NCBI GenBank assembly: GCA_964447015.1
Contig: CAYUQU010000004.1
Span: forward strand, 1 to 64,000
Source of the DNA: Wandonia sp964447015
GTDB lineage: Bacteria; Bacteroidota; Bacteroidia; Flavobacteriales_D; Crocinitomicaceae
DNA length: 64,000 nucleotides
Reading direction: 5' to 3'
Position 1 is the first letter of the stretch, and every line of letters begins with the position of its first letter. Positions 50,012 to 59,800 of this stretch are shown one piece after another. The position numbers and the translations under genes were made by a program. The notes under the pieces were generated by a model. That model did no database searches. It was given only the letters and a program-made list of their open reading frames with translations, and had not been told where the DNA came from.

Positions 50012-50683
50012 ATGTACTACAACCCTATCATACATCAACGACGAAGTATCCGCTTGGCGGGATACGACTATACAAAAGAAGGACTATACTTCATTACACT
50101 TAGCTGTCAAGACAAAGTCCCTTTTTTCGGCGAGATTATTAATGGAAAAATGATTTTAAACGATGCGGGAAGAATAACCCAAGAAGAATGGGAAAAAACC
50201 ATTCAAATTCGGGATAATATCGACTTACATGAATTCGTCGTTATGCCAGATCATTTTCACGCCATCATCGAGATTAAATTTTCTAAAAAACCCACAGAGC
50301 AAGGATCCGCGAAAGCGGAATTCAAATCTCCATCACAAACCATAGGGGCAATTATTCGGGGATTTAAGGGAGCAAGCTCTAATAGAATAAAGAAATTTTA
50401 TTTTTCGGGTAGTACGGGCGAATTGCAATTCGCCCCAACGTCCCCGAAATTCGATAAAACGCTTCCGAAATCCGCCTCGACTCTCTCGAAATTCGATAAA
50501 AAGAACGATAAAACGAGCCATAAAATGGGCGAATTGCAATTCGCCCCGACGACGAAAATATGGCAACGCAATTATTTCGAACGCATAATTCGCGACGAAC
50601 AGGCATATTTAAACATTTCAAATTACATTAAAAACAATCCTGCAAATTGGCGCAAATGCTCGCTAAAAAGAGATAATATTTAA
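50012..50683 (+). CDS. REP-associated tyrosine transposase (RAYT, Y1/HUH family) carrying palindromes in frame
   Basis: This 223-residue protein is an HUH-type single-strand transposase related to IS200/IS605 TnpA. It shows the RAYT N-terminus (Arg-Arg-Ser-Ile-Arg-Leu-x-Gly-Tyr-Asp-Tyr), Tyr-Phe-Ile-Thr-Leu, the HUH motif Met-Pro-Asp-His81-Phe-His83-Ala-Ile-Ile, Phe-Lys-Gly-Ala-Ser, Trp-Gln-Arg-Asn-Tyr-Phe-Glu-Arg-Ile-Ile and the catalytic Tyr205 in Asn-Tyr-Ile-Lys-Asn-Asn-Pro. RAYTs move or maintain REP palindromes. Between residues about 128 and 180, where relatives have a short linker, it holds two copies of Gly-Glu-Leu-Gln-Phe-Ala-Pro-Thr encoded by identical 20-bp palindromes, and Lys-Phe-Asp-Lys repeats. 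The catalytic residues are intact. Confidence 0.85.
   Translation: MYYNPIIHQRRSIRLAGYDYTKEGLYFITLSCQDKVPFFGEIINGKMILNDAGRITQEEWEKTIQIRDNIDLHEFVVMPDHFHAIIEIKFSKKPTEQGSAKAEFKSPSQTIGAIIRGFKGASSNRIKKFYFSGSTGELQFAPTSPKFDKTLPKSASTLSKFDKKNDKTSHKMGELQFAPTTKIWQRNYFERIIRDEQAYLNISNYIKNNPANWRKCSLKRDNI
50416..50435. repeat. REP-like palindrome inside the RAYT gene, copy 1
   Basis: GGGCGAATTGCAATTCGCCC is a perfect 20-bp palindrome. It is read as Gly-Glu-Leu-Gln-Phe-Ala-Pro (residues 136-142). Confidence 0.85.
50445..50501 (+). repeat. Direct repeat of CGAAATTCGATAAAA inside the RAYT gene
   Basis: The 15-mer occurs at 50445-50459 and 50487-50501, 42 bp apart, both read as a Lys-Phe-Asp-Lys unit. Confidence 0.7.
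50527..50546. repeat. REP-like palindrome inside the RAYT gene, copy 2
   Basis: Identical to the palindrome at 50416-50435 and exactly 111 bp (37 codons) downstream, so it is read in the same frame (residues 173-179). Confidence 0.85.
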
Positions 50684-50813
50684 TCCCATTAAATTTAAAA
50701 TGGAAACCCTATTCATCTAATTCAATCAAGATTAATCTAAAGAGAAACTCCCCCACCATCAAAACTTACAATAATCCACCTATAACAATTTCTTTCTCAT
50801 TACGTTTGTATCT

Positions 50814-50821
50814 TAGCTTTG
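50814..50821 (+). promoter_or_regulatory. -7 element for the large outer-membrane gene (leaderless)
   Basis: TAGCTTTG matches TAnnTTTG exactly and ends 6 bp before ATG 50828. A second match, TACGTTTG, lies at 50801-50808. Confidence 0.55.
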
Positions 50822-50827
50822 TTGAGA

Positions 50828-53800
50828 ATGTCAAGGATATATCATTTGTTGGTGTTGTGTGTGCTGTTTTGTTCTCCGGCCCTTATGGCTCAGGAATCGA
50901 AACTGCATGCCAAACGAATTGCCGTATCTGAAGACTTCGTGGTGCTCGACACAATGACAGTGTATTGGCCGTCTTTACTGATCTTAGACCTTGATGGCAA
51001 TCCCGTTGAAGTGGAAATCGACACCCTCAATAACGCCGTTCGTTTTGGTGGAATAGCAGCAGACTCTGTGGACATTTCGTTTCGAACCTTTGGTTTCAAC
51101 CTGCATTCCATGCGCTCGCACAAAGACACCACAATCATTTACGACTCGCGCAACGAACTCGAAAATCCCTTTATGTATTCTACCGAACTGGAAACAGAGG
51201 ACTTTTTTGGTGGTTCGGGGCTTAAAAAATCGGGGAGTATTTCTCGTGGGATTAATTTCGGAAACAGTCAGGATTTATCCGTGAATTCTACTCTAAACAT
51301 GCAACTTTCGGGAGATATTTCGCCCAATCTCAAGTTGATGGCTTCTCTTTCGGATGAAAATATTCCCATTCAAGCAGATGGAAACACCAACAAGCTGCAG
51401 GAGTTTGACCAACTTTTTATTCAGCTCTACAATGATGATTTTAAGTTAATTGCAGGAGATTTCTGGCTGAAAAAACCCACGGGCTACTTCATGACTTACA
51501 ACAAACGTGCGCAAGGACTTACAGGAGAATATCGCAGTTTTCTGGATGAAGAAAAAACTAAATCTTGGAAAATGTATGCTGGTGGAGCATTCTCAAAAGG
51601 TAAATTTAACCGTCAACAAATTGCAGGAGTTGAGGGAAATCAAGGTCCTTATCGTTTGAGGGGAGCAGAAAATGAGTCGTTTATTATTGTTTTAGCTGGA
51701 ACGGAGCGCGTTTTTATCAACGGAATTGAATTGGAGCGCGGTCAGGAATATGACTACGTAATGAACTATAACACCTCCGAAATCACCTTTACACCTCGCA
51801 GACCGATAGATAAAGATGCTCGAATCATTGTAGAATTCCAGTATTCAGACCAAAATTATGCGCGTTCGCTGTTTAATGGTGGTTTAGAATACAATGGACC
51901 AAAAGTCAAGGCATGGATTAACGCTTATTCGGAGCAGGATGCGAAAAACCAAAGTATTCAGCAAGACCTTTCGCCAGAGCAGAAGTTTTTCCTTTCCAAT
52001 ATCGGAGACAGTTTAGATCAAGCATTAATTTTTGGTGTAGACAGCGTTGGATATCGCGACAATCAGGTGATGTATGCTTTGGTTGACACGATGGGTTATG
52101 ACTCAGTGCTTGTATTCTCAGTGAATCAAGATTCGGCTTTGTATTCAGCCACATTTAGCATGGTTGGAGAGAATAACGGGAATTACGTGTTTGACAAATT
52201 CACCGCAGTTGGAAGAGTTTATAAATGGGTGGCGCCCGTAGCAGGTGTCCGACAGGGTAATTACGAACCAGTGCGCATTGTAATCACGCCAAAGAAAAGG
52301 CAGATGGTTACGGCAGGAGCTGAAGTAAATCTGGGGAAACAGTTTCAATTGTTTTCAGAAGTCTCCTATACAAACAACGACATAAATACTTTCTCCGATC
52401 TCGATAGTGGAGATGATGAGTCCATTGGCGCAAAAATGAACCTCAAGTCATTGACACCAATGAGTAAAGACAGTCTTCCCAAATGGCAGTTTCGTTCGAA
52501 TACAGGAGTGGAGTTTGTGGGTGAGAATTTTGTGCCAATAGAACGTTTTCGTTCGGCAGAATTTGAGCGCGATTGGAACGTGCTCAATGAACAACTCGAA
52601 GGTTATCAGTTTATCGGAAATACAGATTTGAGGTTCGAACGCAACAACAGAGGGTTTATCGGTATTGCTGGTGAAACGTTTGCTTGGGGAGATAATTTCT
52701 CAGGTTACAAAGGTGGTTTAAACGGACTTTGGGAAAACAAAGGCTTTTCTGCCCAATGGACGAGTAGTGTGGTAGGAACTTCGGGAGTAAAACAGTCTTT
52801 GTTTGCACGCCACATGGTGGATGTGTCTCAGCAATTTTGGAAAATCAAAGTTGGTTTTAAGGATGAACACGAGTACAATGAAATTGACCCGAAAATTGAC
52901 GGATATGAGTTAGACAAAAGGAGTTACCACTTCCTTGATTGGCAGTTTTATATTATGCAAAGTGATTCTGCCAAAAACAATTATAAAGTCTACTATCGCC
53001 AACGCGATGATCAAATCAGTGACTCGTTTAAGTTGAGCAATGCAGCACGTGCACACAATGTCGGAGGGTCATTTGACTGGATTAGCAATCCGAACAGTCA
53101 GTTGAGAACACTCGTAAATTATCGTATGCTGACCATCACAGACACCAATTTGATTAACCTTCAACCCGAAAACACGTTGCTGGGTAGAGTTGAATATAGC
53201 CTTAACTTGTGGAAAGGAACCCTGCGGACTTCAACCTTTTATGAAGTGGGGAGCGGACTTGAATTGAAAAGAGAATTTATTTACATCGAAGTTGCAACCG
53301 GACAAGGAGTATACACATGGGTGGATTACAATGGTGATGGCGTCAAAGACTTGAACGAATTTGAAGTTGCGGCATACCAAGATCAAGCGAATTTTGTGCG
53401 AATTTTTACACCATCGGATGAATATGTTCGCACGTTTACCAACGAATTCAGCCAAAGTGTTTTCTTCCAACCCGAGCGAATTTGGGCTCGAAAAAAGGGA
53501 TTTTTGAAACTCATGTCGCGATTTTCAGACCAAATGCAGTTTCGCGTAGCACGAAAAACGGATAATGAAGACGGCGCAAATGCGTTTAATCCCTTTGTGA
53601 CTAATGAGCGAGATACCAGTTTGATTTCTGCTTCATCAACCTTGAGAAATACTTTTTTCTTTAATCGTACTAATCAGATTTTTGGGGCAGATTACACCTA
53701 TTCGGCACTTAACAACAAGATTTTGCTATCCAATGGTTTTGATCAGCGGACGACAACGTTTAATCAACTTAACATACGTTGGAATATCAAACGCAAATTT

Positions 53801-54277
53801 ACACTGAAAGCGTCAGGAGAAGTAGGTGAAAAGCGTTCAGAAGCAGATTATACCTCGGGAAGAGATTTTGCAATTGATTACGAAAAAATCAAACCTGAAT
53901 TGATTTATCAACCAAATACGGCCTTTCGAATTTCACTTCTCTATCGTTACGAAGACAAACGTAACAAATTAGGCGACTTGGGAGAACGCGCCACGATAAA
54001 CGATATTGGAATTGAACTACGCTACAATCAGGTTGAAAAAGGAAGTTTAACAGGAACGTTTAACGTCGTGAACATAAAATTTAATGCTGATTTTAACAGT
54101 GCACTTGGCTTTGAAATGCTCGAAGCACTCCGACCAGGAACCAACTACACGTGGACACTTAACTATCAACGAAATTTGGGAAAAAATCTCCAGCTCTCAC
54201 TTCGCTACAATGGGCGTAAATCGGAAGGTAATAGTGCGATTCATACGGGTGGTGTGGAAATGCGTGCGTTTTTCTAG
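50828..54277 (+). CDS. Very large outer-membrane beta-barrel surface protein, function unknown
   Basis: This protein of 1149 residues has a signal peptide (cleavage near Leu-Met-Ala-Gln). The N-terminal 350 residues contain SprA-like segments (Arg-Val-Phe-Ile-Asn-Gly-Ile-Glu-Leu-Glu-Arg-Gly-Gln-Glu-Tyr-Asp-Tyr and Ile-Thr-Phe-Thr-Pro-Arg-Arg-Pro-Ile), i.e. a motif seen in the T9SS translocon subunit SprA, but the protein is half the length of SprA. The rest is many amphipathic strands with Trp/Tyr/Phe, ending in Arg-Ala-Phe-Phe, as expected of a barrel. A calcium-loop-like Asp-Tyr-Asn-Gly-Asp-Gly-Val-Lys-Asp-Leu-Asn-Glu-Phe occurs near residue 840. I infer outer-membrane location; the role is unknown. 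The nominal TTG start (50819) is inside the promoter. Confidence 0.65.
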   Translation: MSRIYHLLVLCVLFCSPALMAQESKLHAKRIAVSEDFVVLDTMTVYWPSLLILDLDGNPVEVEIDTLNNAVRFGGIAADSVDISFRTFGFNLHSMRSHKDTTIIYDSRNELENPFMYSTELETEDFFGGSGLKKSGSISRGINFGNSQDLSVNSTLNMQLSGDISPNLKLMASLSDENIPIQADGNTNKLQEFDQLFIQLYNDDFKLIAGDFWLKKPTGYFMTYNKRAQGLTGEYRSFLDEEKTKSWKMYAGGAFSKGKFNRQQIAGVEGNQGPYRLRGAENESFIIVLAGTERVFINGIELERGQEYDYVMNYNTSEITFTPRRPIDKDARIIVEFQYSDQNYARSLFNGGLEYNGPKVKAWINAYSEQDAKNQSIQQDLSPEQKFFLSNIGDSLDQALIFGVDSVGYRDNQVMYALVDTMGYDSVLVFSVNQDSALYSATFSMVGENNGNYVFDKFTAVGRVYKWVAPVAGVRQGNYEPVRIVITPKKRQMVTAGAEVNLGKQFQLFSEVSYTNNDINTFSDLDSGDDESIGAKMNLKSLTPMSKDSLPKWQFRSNTGVEFVGENFVPIERFRSAEFERDWNVLNEQLEGYQFIGNTDLRFERNNRGFIGIAGETFAWGDNFSGYKGGLNGLWENKGFSAQWTSSVVGTSGVKQSLFARHMVDVSQQFWKIKVGFKDEHEYNEIDPKIDGYELDKRSYHFLDWQFYIMQSDSAKNNYKVYYRQRDDQISDSFKLSNAARAHNVGGSFDWISNPNSQLRTLVNYRMLTITDTNLINLQPENTLLGRVEYSLNLWKGTLRTSTFYEVGSGLELKREFIYIEVATGQGVYTWVDYNGDGVKDLNEFEVAAYQDQANFVRIFTPSDEYVRTFTNEFSQSVFFQPERIWARKKGFLKLMSRFSDQMQFRVARKTDNEDGANAFNPFVTNERDTSLISASSTLRNTFFFNRTNQIFGADYTYSALNNKILLSNGFDQRTTTFNQLNIRWNIKRKFTLKASGEVGEKRSEADYTSGRDFAIDYEKIKPELIYQPNTAFRISLLYRYEDKRNKLGDLGERATINDIGIELRYNQVEKGSLTGTFNVVNIKFNADFNSALGFEMLEALRPGTNYTWTLNYQRNLGKNLQLSLRYNGRKSEGNSAIHTGGVEMRAFF

Positions 54278-54291
54278 ATCAAGTTGAAAGA

Positions 54292-55575
54292 TTACTCAAC
54301 CTTCACTCCCAACTCTTTCAAACTGTCCCAAAACTCCACAAAAGATTTATTTACTGCCTCAGCACCATCAATTGTGACAGGTTGATTTGCATTTAAAGCT
54401 AAAATAGCTCCTGCCATTGCAATGCGGTGATCGTTGTGTGAGTGAATTGTCGCCTCTGTAGTTTCAAAATATTCTTCTTGAACAGGAGAGATAATCATAA
54501 GATCATTCTCATGGTCAAGTTGAATTTCAATTCCGAATTTTTTAAATTCTTGTTGAATGGCAAGTGCGCGATTGCTTTCTTTGTGAGTGAGCCTAGAAAT
54601 TCCTTTTATGGTACTTTTATCATTTCCAAATGAACCAAGAACAGCAAGTGGAGGAAATAAATCAGGGCAGTCGGTTGCGTCAAAATGAAAGGCGTTCAGT
54701 TGATTTTTTGAAACAGTCAACGAGTCATTTTTCCATTCTATCGTTGCGCCAAACTTTTCGAGCGCAGTTAAAATTGCACGGTCTGCTTGTTTTGAATCGC
54801 GTTGTAAATTGGAAACAGAAACCTGACCATAGATAGCTCCGGTAACTAAAAGAAAGGATGCGCTACTCCAATCTCCTTCAACTTGAATCTTCGAAGGAGT
54901 GAGCTTATAAGGGCCATTGAACTGAATTTGGTTGTCTATAAATTCCAAATGTACTCCGAACGATTTCAGTACCTCTAAACTCAATTCAAAATAAGGCTTA
55001 CTGGCTAAGTTTTCAATTTGCAGGACTTCATTTCTCAACAAGGGTGAAGCCACGTAGCCATATAGAATTCCTGTAATAAACTGCGAACTTAAGCTCCCGT
55101 CGACAACGCTATCTTTTGGTACAAGAGGGCCTTGAATCTGAAAGGGTAGTTTTCCATCTGTAGAATTGAAATCCACATTCAGATGAGGTAATATGGAATT
55201 AAAAAAATGCATTGGGCGAGTTAGGATGCTTCCTTTCCCTGTTAAGCTGAGTGCGTTTTTAGAATTAGCCAAAATCGGAGTAAGCATTCGTGTCGCTAAA
55301 CCTGATTCGCCTATGGAATAATTTTTTCCTGGAATTTCAGCGGGATTGAGTCCGTTAATGAATGTATCGTCTTCAATGGATTCAACGCTATTCGTGACCT
55401 GTCGTACAATTTCCAATACTGCTTGCTCATCCAACGATTTACCGATGTTTTTGATCTGACTTTTTCCTTGAGCAATCATCGCTAAAGCCAGTGCGCGCTG
55501 TGCATGACTTTTGGAAGATGGAATGCGAATCTTTCCGCACAAAGGTTGATTTATGGGATGGACGACGACTTTCAT
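54292..55575 (-). CDS. aroA: 3-phosphoshikimate 1-carboxyvinyltransferase (EPSP synthase)
   Basis: The 427-residue enzyme joins shikimate-3-phosphate and PEP in the aromatic amino acid pathway, which also supplies tyrosine for the pigment. It shows the N-terminal Ile-Pro-Ser-Ser-Lys-Ser-His-Ala-Gln-Arg-Ala-Leu (about 18-29; families usually have Pro-x-Ser-Lys-Ser), Gly-Glu-Ser-Gly-Leu-Ala-Thr-Arg-Met (about 87-95), Gly-Asp-Trp-Ser-Ser-Ala, Asp-Cys-Pro-Asp-Leu-Phe-Pro and Asn-Asp-His-Arg-Ile-Ala-Met-Ala. Length is normal. GTG 55578 is possible, but ATG 55575 overlaps the dxr stop by one base (TGATG) and is preferred. Confidence 0.92.
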   Translation of the reverse strand: MKVVVHPINQPLCGKIRIPSSKSHAQRALALAMIAQGKSQIKNIGKSLDEQAVLEIVRQVTNSVESIEDDTFINGLNPAEIPGKNYSIGESGLATRMLTPILANSKNALSLTGKGSILTRPMHFFNSILPHLNVDFNSTDGKLPFQIQGPLVPKDSVVDGSLSSQFITGILYGYVASPLLRNEVLQIENLASKPYFELSLEVLKSFGVHLEFIDNQIQFNGPYKLTPSKIQVEGDWSSASFLLVTGAIYGQVSVSNLQRDSKQADRAILTALEKFGATIEWKNDSLTVSKNQLNAFHFDATDCPDLFPPLAVLGSFGNDKSTIKGISRLTHKESNRALAIQQEFKKFGIEIQLDHENDLMIISPVQEEYFETTEATIHSHNDHRIAMAGAILALNANQPVTIDGAEAVNKSFVEFWDSLKELGVKVE

Positions 55576-56756
55576 CACGAATTTTTTCCCTCTAAATTTG
55601 AGGTAAGTGTTTTAACCATTTCTCGAGCTTCAAGATCGGTTTTCAAATAATCTTCAAGAGTTGGATTGAGCGTGTTTTCCACTTGATTCATCACCTCTTC
55701 GTTGATGCGGGCAATATCGAGGAAAGCGATCTTATTTTCGAGAAATAATTTTACCGTTTCTTCATTTGCCGCATTGAGTGCACAAGCTGCAGTTCCCTTG
55801 CGTTCTAGAGCGATATATGCCAATTTCAGATTGCGGAAAGTGTCAGTGTCTGGTTGTTGGAAAGACCAATTTGGGAAATCCATAAAATTGAAACGCTCAC
55901 CTTCGGTCTTCAATCGATTTGGATAAGTAAGCGCATATTGAATCGGCAATTTCATGTCTCGCAAACCGATTTGTGCTTTCATGGAACCGTCTTGAAACTG
56001 AACCAACGAATGCACCACAGATTGTGGATGCACAATGACATCAATTTTTTCCGCAGGTAAATTAAAAATCCAACGCGCTTCAATGACTTCAAACCCTTTG
56101 TTCATCATTGTTGCTGAGTCGATGGTGATTTTATCGCCCATGTTCCAGTTCGGATGATCCAAGGCATCTTTTTTTGTCACATGTTGAAGTTCTTCTAAGC
56201 TTTTTCCTAAAAAAGGCCCACCTGAAGCAGTCAGATAAATTTTTTCAATTGGATTGTGAAATTCACCCGATAAACACTGAAAAATAGCAGAATGCTCTGA
56301 ATCTACAGGGTAAATATTGACTCCTTTTTCACGTGCTAATTTGGTTACCAAATCTCCTGCTACAACAAGCGTTTCTTTATTGGCAAGCGCAATATTTTTT
56401 CCAGATTCAATTGCTCGAATGGTAGGGTATAACCCTGAAAATCCCACAACAGCTGTAAGCACCGTGTTGATTTCCGTCATTTCAACCACTTGCTCTAAGG
56501 ATTTTTTCCCTGTAAAAACCTTGATGTCATCATCCCAAAGTGCGTCGCGTACCTGCTGAAACTTTGATTCATCACAAATAACGACAGTGTTTGGAAGGAA
56601 TTTTTTTGCTTGAGCAATGAGTAATTCAGCGTTTGAATTGGCAGTTATTACAACCAGTTCAAATTCATCAGGATAGCTTGATATGACCTCAAGAGCTTGT
56701 GTGCCAACTGATCCCGTTGAACCGAGAATTGCTATTCCTTTTTTTTCAGTACTCAT
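55575..56756 (-). CDS. dxr: 1-deoxy-D-xylulose-5-phosphate reductoisomerase
   Basis: The 393-residue enzyme makes methylerythritol phosphate, the committed step of the MEP isoprenoid pathway; idi at 15525-16046 acts later in it. It has the NADPH motif Gly-Ser-Thr-Gly-Ser-Val-Gly (about 12-18), Leu-Ala-Asn-Lys-Glu-Thr (about 121), Val-Asp-Ser-Glu-His-Ser-Ala (about 148), Ala-Ser-Gly-Gly-Pro-Phe (about 180), and Met-Asn-Lys-Gly-Phe-Glu-Val-Ile-Glu-Ala (about 217-226). Length is normal. It overlaps aroA by one base. Confidence 0.95.
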   Translation of the reverse strand: MSTEKKGIAILGSTGSVGTQALEVISSYPDEFELVVITANSNAELLIAQAKKFLPNTVVICDESKFQQVRDALWDDDIKVFTGKKSLEQVVEMTEINTVLTAVVGFSGLYPTIRAIESGKNIALANKETLVVAGDLVTKLAREKGVNIYPVDSEHSAIFQCLSGEFHNPIEKIYLTASGGPFLGKSLEELQHVTKKDALDHPNWNMGDKITIDSATMMNKGFEVIEARWIFNLPAEKIDVIVHPQSVVHSLVQFQDGSMKAQIGLRDMKLPIQYALTYPNRLKTEGERFNFMDFPNWSFQQPDTDTFRNLKLAYIALERKGTAACALNAANEETVKLFLENKIAFLDIARINEEVMNQVENTLNPTLEDYLKTDLEAREMVKTLTSNLEGKNS

Positions 56757-56841
56757 GTGGTAAAAATAAGGAATTCATTTGACAGAGGTTAGTGCTTGGG
56801 AATTTCTTTCGTTTTTTACTTCTTTTTGAGTTAATTGCGTG

Positions 56842-56849
56842 TATTTTTG
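56842..56849 (+). promoter_or_regulatory. -7 element for the helicase / membrane protein operon
   Basis: TATTTTTG matches TAnnTTTG exactly, 13 bp before ATG 56863. Confidence 0.5.
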
Positions 56850-56862
56850 TTTCAATTGAATT

Positions 56863-59800
56863 ATGGAGAATTGGAAAGCACAATTGATTGAGTGGAAAGA
56901 AGAGCTGTTGCGCGCTTCGGGAAACGATGTGCTTATTCATTTGAACGAAACTTCTAAAAAAACAATTGAGTTAGAACCACTTGAGGGTGAAAGCAGAATC
57001 ATTGCGTTGAATAGTGTTATATCCAACATTCTAAAAGAAACTAACGAATACGAAAAACAATCAGGCGTAAACAGTTTGTGTGTGGTGCATGAAACCTTGC
57101 GGTGGAGTGATGGACAACGCGAATATTACTCGCCATTATTTCTTTCGGAGGCTTTTTTTGAGATTGACAAAATAACGAAAACCGTTGCGCTGAAGTGGTC
57201 TGAAAATCAGTTTCTCAACCCGTTTTTAGCAAAGAAAATAGATCAGTTGTACAGCAAAAATGTACTCGATTTATTAGAGGCAGATACACTCCCGCAAGGT
57301 TGGTCAAGGCAGGTGTCAGTGCATTTGGGCAATTTTCATTATCATCGGTTTAGTTTGCTCAAAGACATTGAAGAATATCTTGAAGATGATGATTCGGAAA
57401 ATTCGTTGATAGGCACGTTTTTTCACGGGGTATCGACTTCGGCACCAACTGTTGAAGAAGTTGATTTTTCGTGTATTTCTCCTTTGGATGAATATCAGCA
57501 TGTAGCATTAGAAAAACTCTCAAAAGGCGAAAATCTCGTAATAAAAGGGCCTCCGGGTTCGGGGAAAAGTCAGCTTATTGTCAACACACTTTTTCAGCAT
57601 GCGCTTGCAGGAAAAAGAGTGGTACTTTCTTCTGAAAAACTGGCAGCACTGAAGGTAATCAAAGAAAAATTCACCCAACAAAACCTTGGACATTTCTGCG
57701 AAGCGATTTTTAATGATTCGCAAGAGAAGACGGCATTTGTGATGTCGTTAAAGCAATCTTGGGTCGAACTTGAAAAACCGTCAGGCAAAGCAGAAAAATT
57801 CTCGGCTTATGAGTCGCGAAAAGAAATGCTTGAGCAAAAGATTGCAAGGCTAAAACAGCTTCCCGAACTCAACAATTGTAAAGCAAAACCGAGTTTTGAA
57901 CTTACTTTTTACCCTGATAAAAATACATGGGAAGCGATTTCGCCTCAAGTTAATGAGCTGAAGAATAAGTATGATTCGCTTTTCAATAAATCGTTTTCAG
58001 AATCGGTTGTTTTTTCGATGAAACCAAGCTTGTTTTCAGAGGGGATGTCGTTAGAAAGATTAAAAACGGACATCCAGCTGATTCGCAAAATGGTGGCAGA
58101 TGTGACTCGAAAGTTGGGCACTTCTGTATGTGGGAAAACGGTTTCTGATTGGAAAAAATTACACAGATTGACGATTCATGCTCAAGTGCTTACTCACGAG
58201 CTTTTTGCTCGCAACAAGAGTGTATTTAATCTGCAAAGCACGGCACACGCAGCATTTCAAAAGCACGCCAAGTTATATTTAAAATTAAACGAAGAAATTA
58301 ACCACACATCTCAATCTGAGCTGAAGAAATGGAAACGACCATGGAGCGACAGTGAAATTGAGGACGCAATAGATGCTTTTTTAGGAAATAAGTGGTGGAC
58401 ATTGCGCTACCGAAAGTGGAAATCGCGTTTCATGGCGGACTATAATCCAGCTGTTTTTACAAGAGAGTTGGCTAAAAACGCACTGAACACAAAGAAAAAA
58501 ATCAACGACAGTATTTCGAAGCTCGGAAAAGTCAAAAGTAAGCTGATTGACCTTGGTGTGAAACATCCTGAGTCGGAAATTGGGATGATAGAAACGCTGA
58601 TAAATCAATACAATCAACTTGACAAAAACATATTAGACACCCTGCATTCTCACTCTGCTGAAACACTTAAAGACATTGTCGACTCTGCGCAAGACGTAAC
58701 CCAGATAAACCGATTTTTGATTCTGAATTTTGTGGACATTGATGAGCAAGATTTAGATGAAATTCTACTCAAATTAGATCGTGAGTGGGAGTTTCTTAAA
58801 GCAAATAGGAGCGAGCTGAATTCAATTATTGAAAAATCAGAATCGACTTTTAGAGTATTAAAAGAAGTGAAGAATTGGGATGAGTTGGAGTCAGTAATAG
58901 ATTATGGCCAACTAATGCAATTCAAATATTACAACCCCGAATTGTATCATTATAGTGGAAGTGATTTTACTAAGGATCTAGATAATCTGATTCAAGTTGA
59001 AGATGAGTTTTGTGAAATGCAAGCGACTTATTTTTGTGCCCAACAGGCTGAGCGATTTAACGAGCTACACAAGTTGTTGAACACTCCTGCTGGACAATTG
59101 TCAGAGGAGAAAAAAACACTCAAAGCAGAGATTCGAAAAGGGCGTTCTATCCTCGTTAAAGAGTTCAATAAAAAACGACAGCATTTGAGCATTCGCGAAC
59201 TGCTTGAATCACCTGCAAAACATTGGATAAGTATTTTGAAGCCGATATTGCTAATCAACCCGCTTAGTTTGTCTAAAATTCTACCAAATGAAAAAGGCAA
59301 TATCGATTTACTCGTGATGGACGAGGCGAGTCAAATTCCTTTTGTACACGCAATTCCAGGGATTTATCGCGCTAAGCAAGTTTGTGTAGTAGGTGATCCG
59401 ATGCAAATGCCACCTTCGGCATATTTTATTTCGGGAAGCAGGGAGCGAGAAGATGTGTTGAGTATTGCACTTTATCATTTTGATTCATTGACTTTGCTTT
59501 ATCATTATAGAAGTCAACAGGCGGAATTGATCTCGTTCAGCAACCGTTATTTTTACGAAAATAAACTACAGGTTTTCCCAAATGCAAAAGCTGCCTCTCA
59601 TTACGGTTTATACAGCCACTTTGATGCTAAGGGGCGCTATATTGACAGGCAAAACAAAGTTGAAGCACAGAATCTGGTAAAATGGTTAGATAGCGAGACA
59701 TCTGCTTTTGGAGATAAAGACACAATTGCGGTGGTTGCGTTTTCAGAGACCCAGTTGAGTTGCATTTTGGCTGAATTCAATAAACTCAAAAACCCGAAAC

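Noticed and set aside
50416..50546. A two-copy protein domain (Gly-Glu-Leu-Gln-Phe-Ala-Pro-Thr) in the RAYT protein
   Set aside because: The repeat follows from the DNA palindrome, not a protein fold; it is treated as a nucleic acid element.
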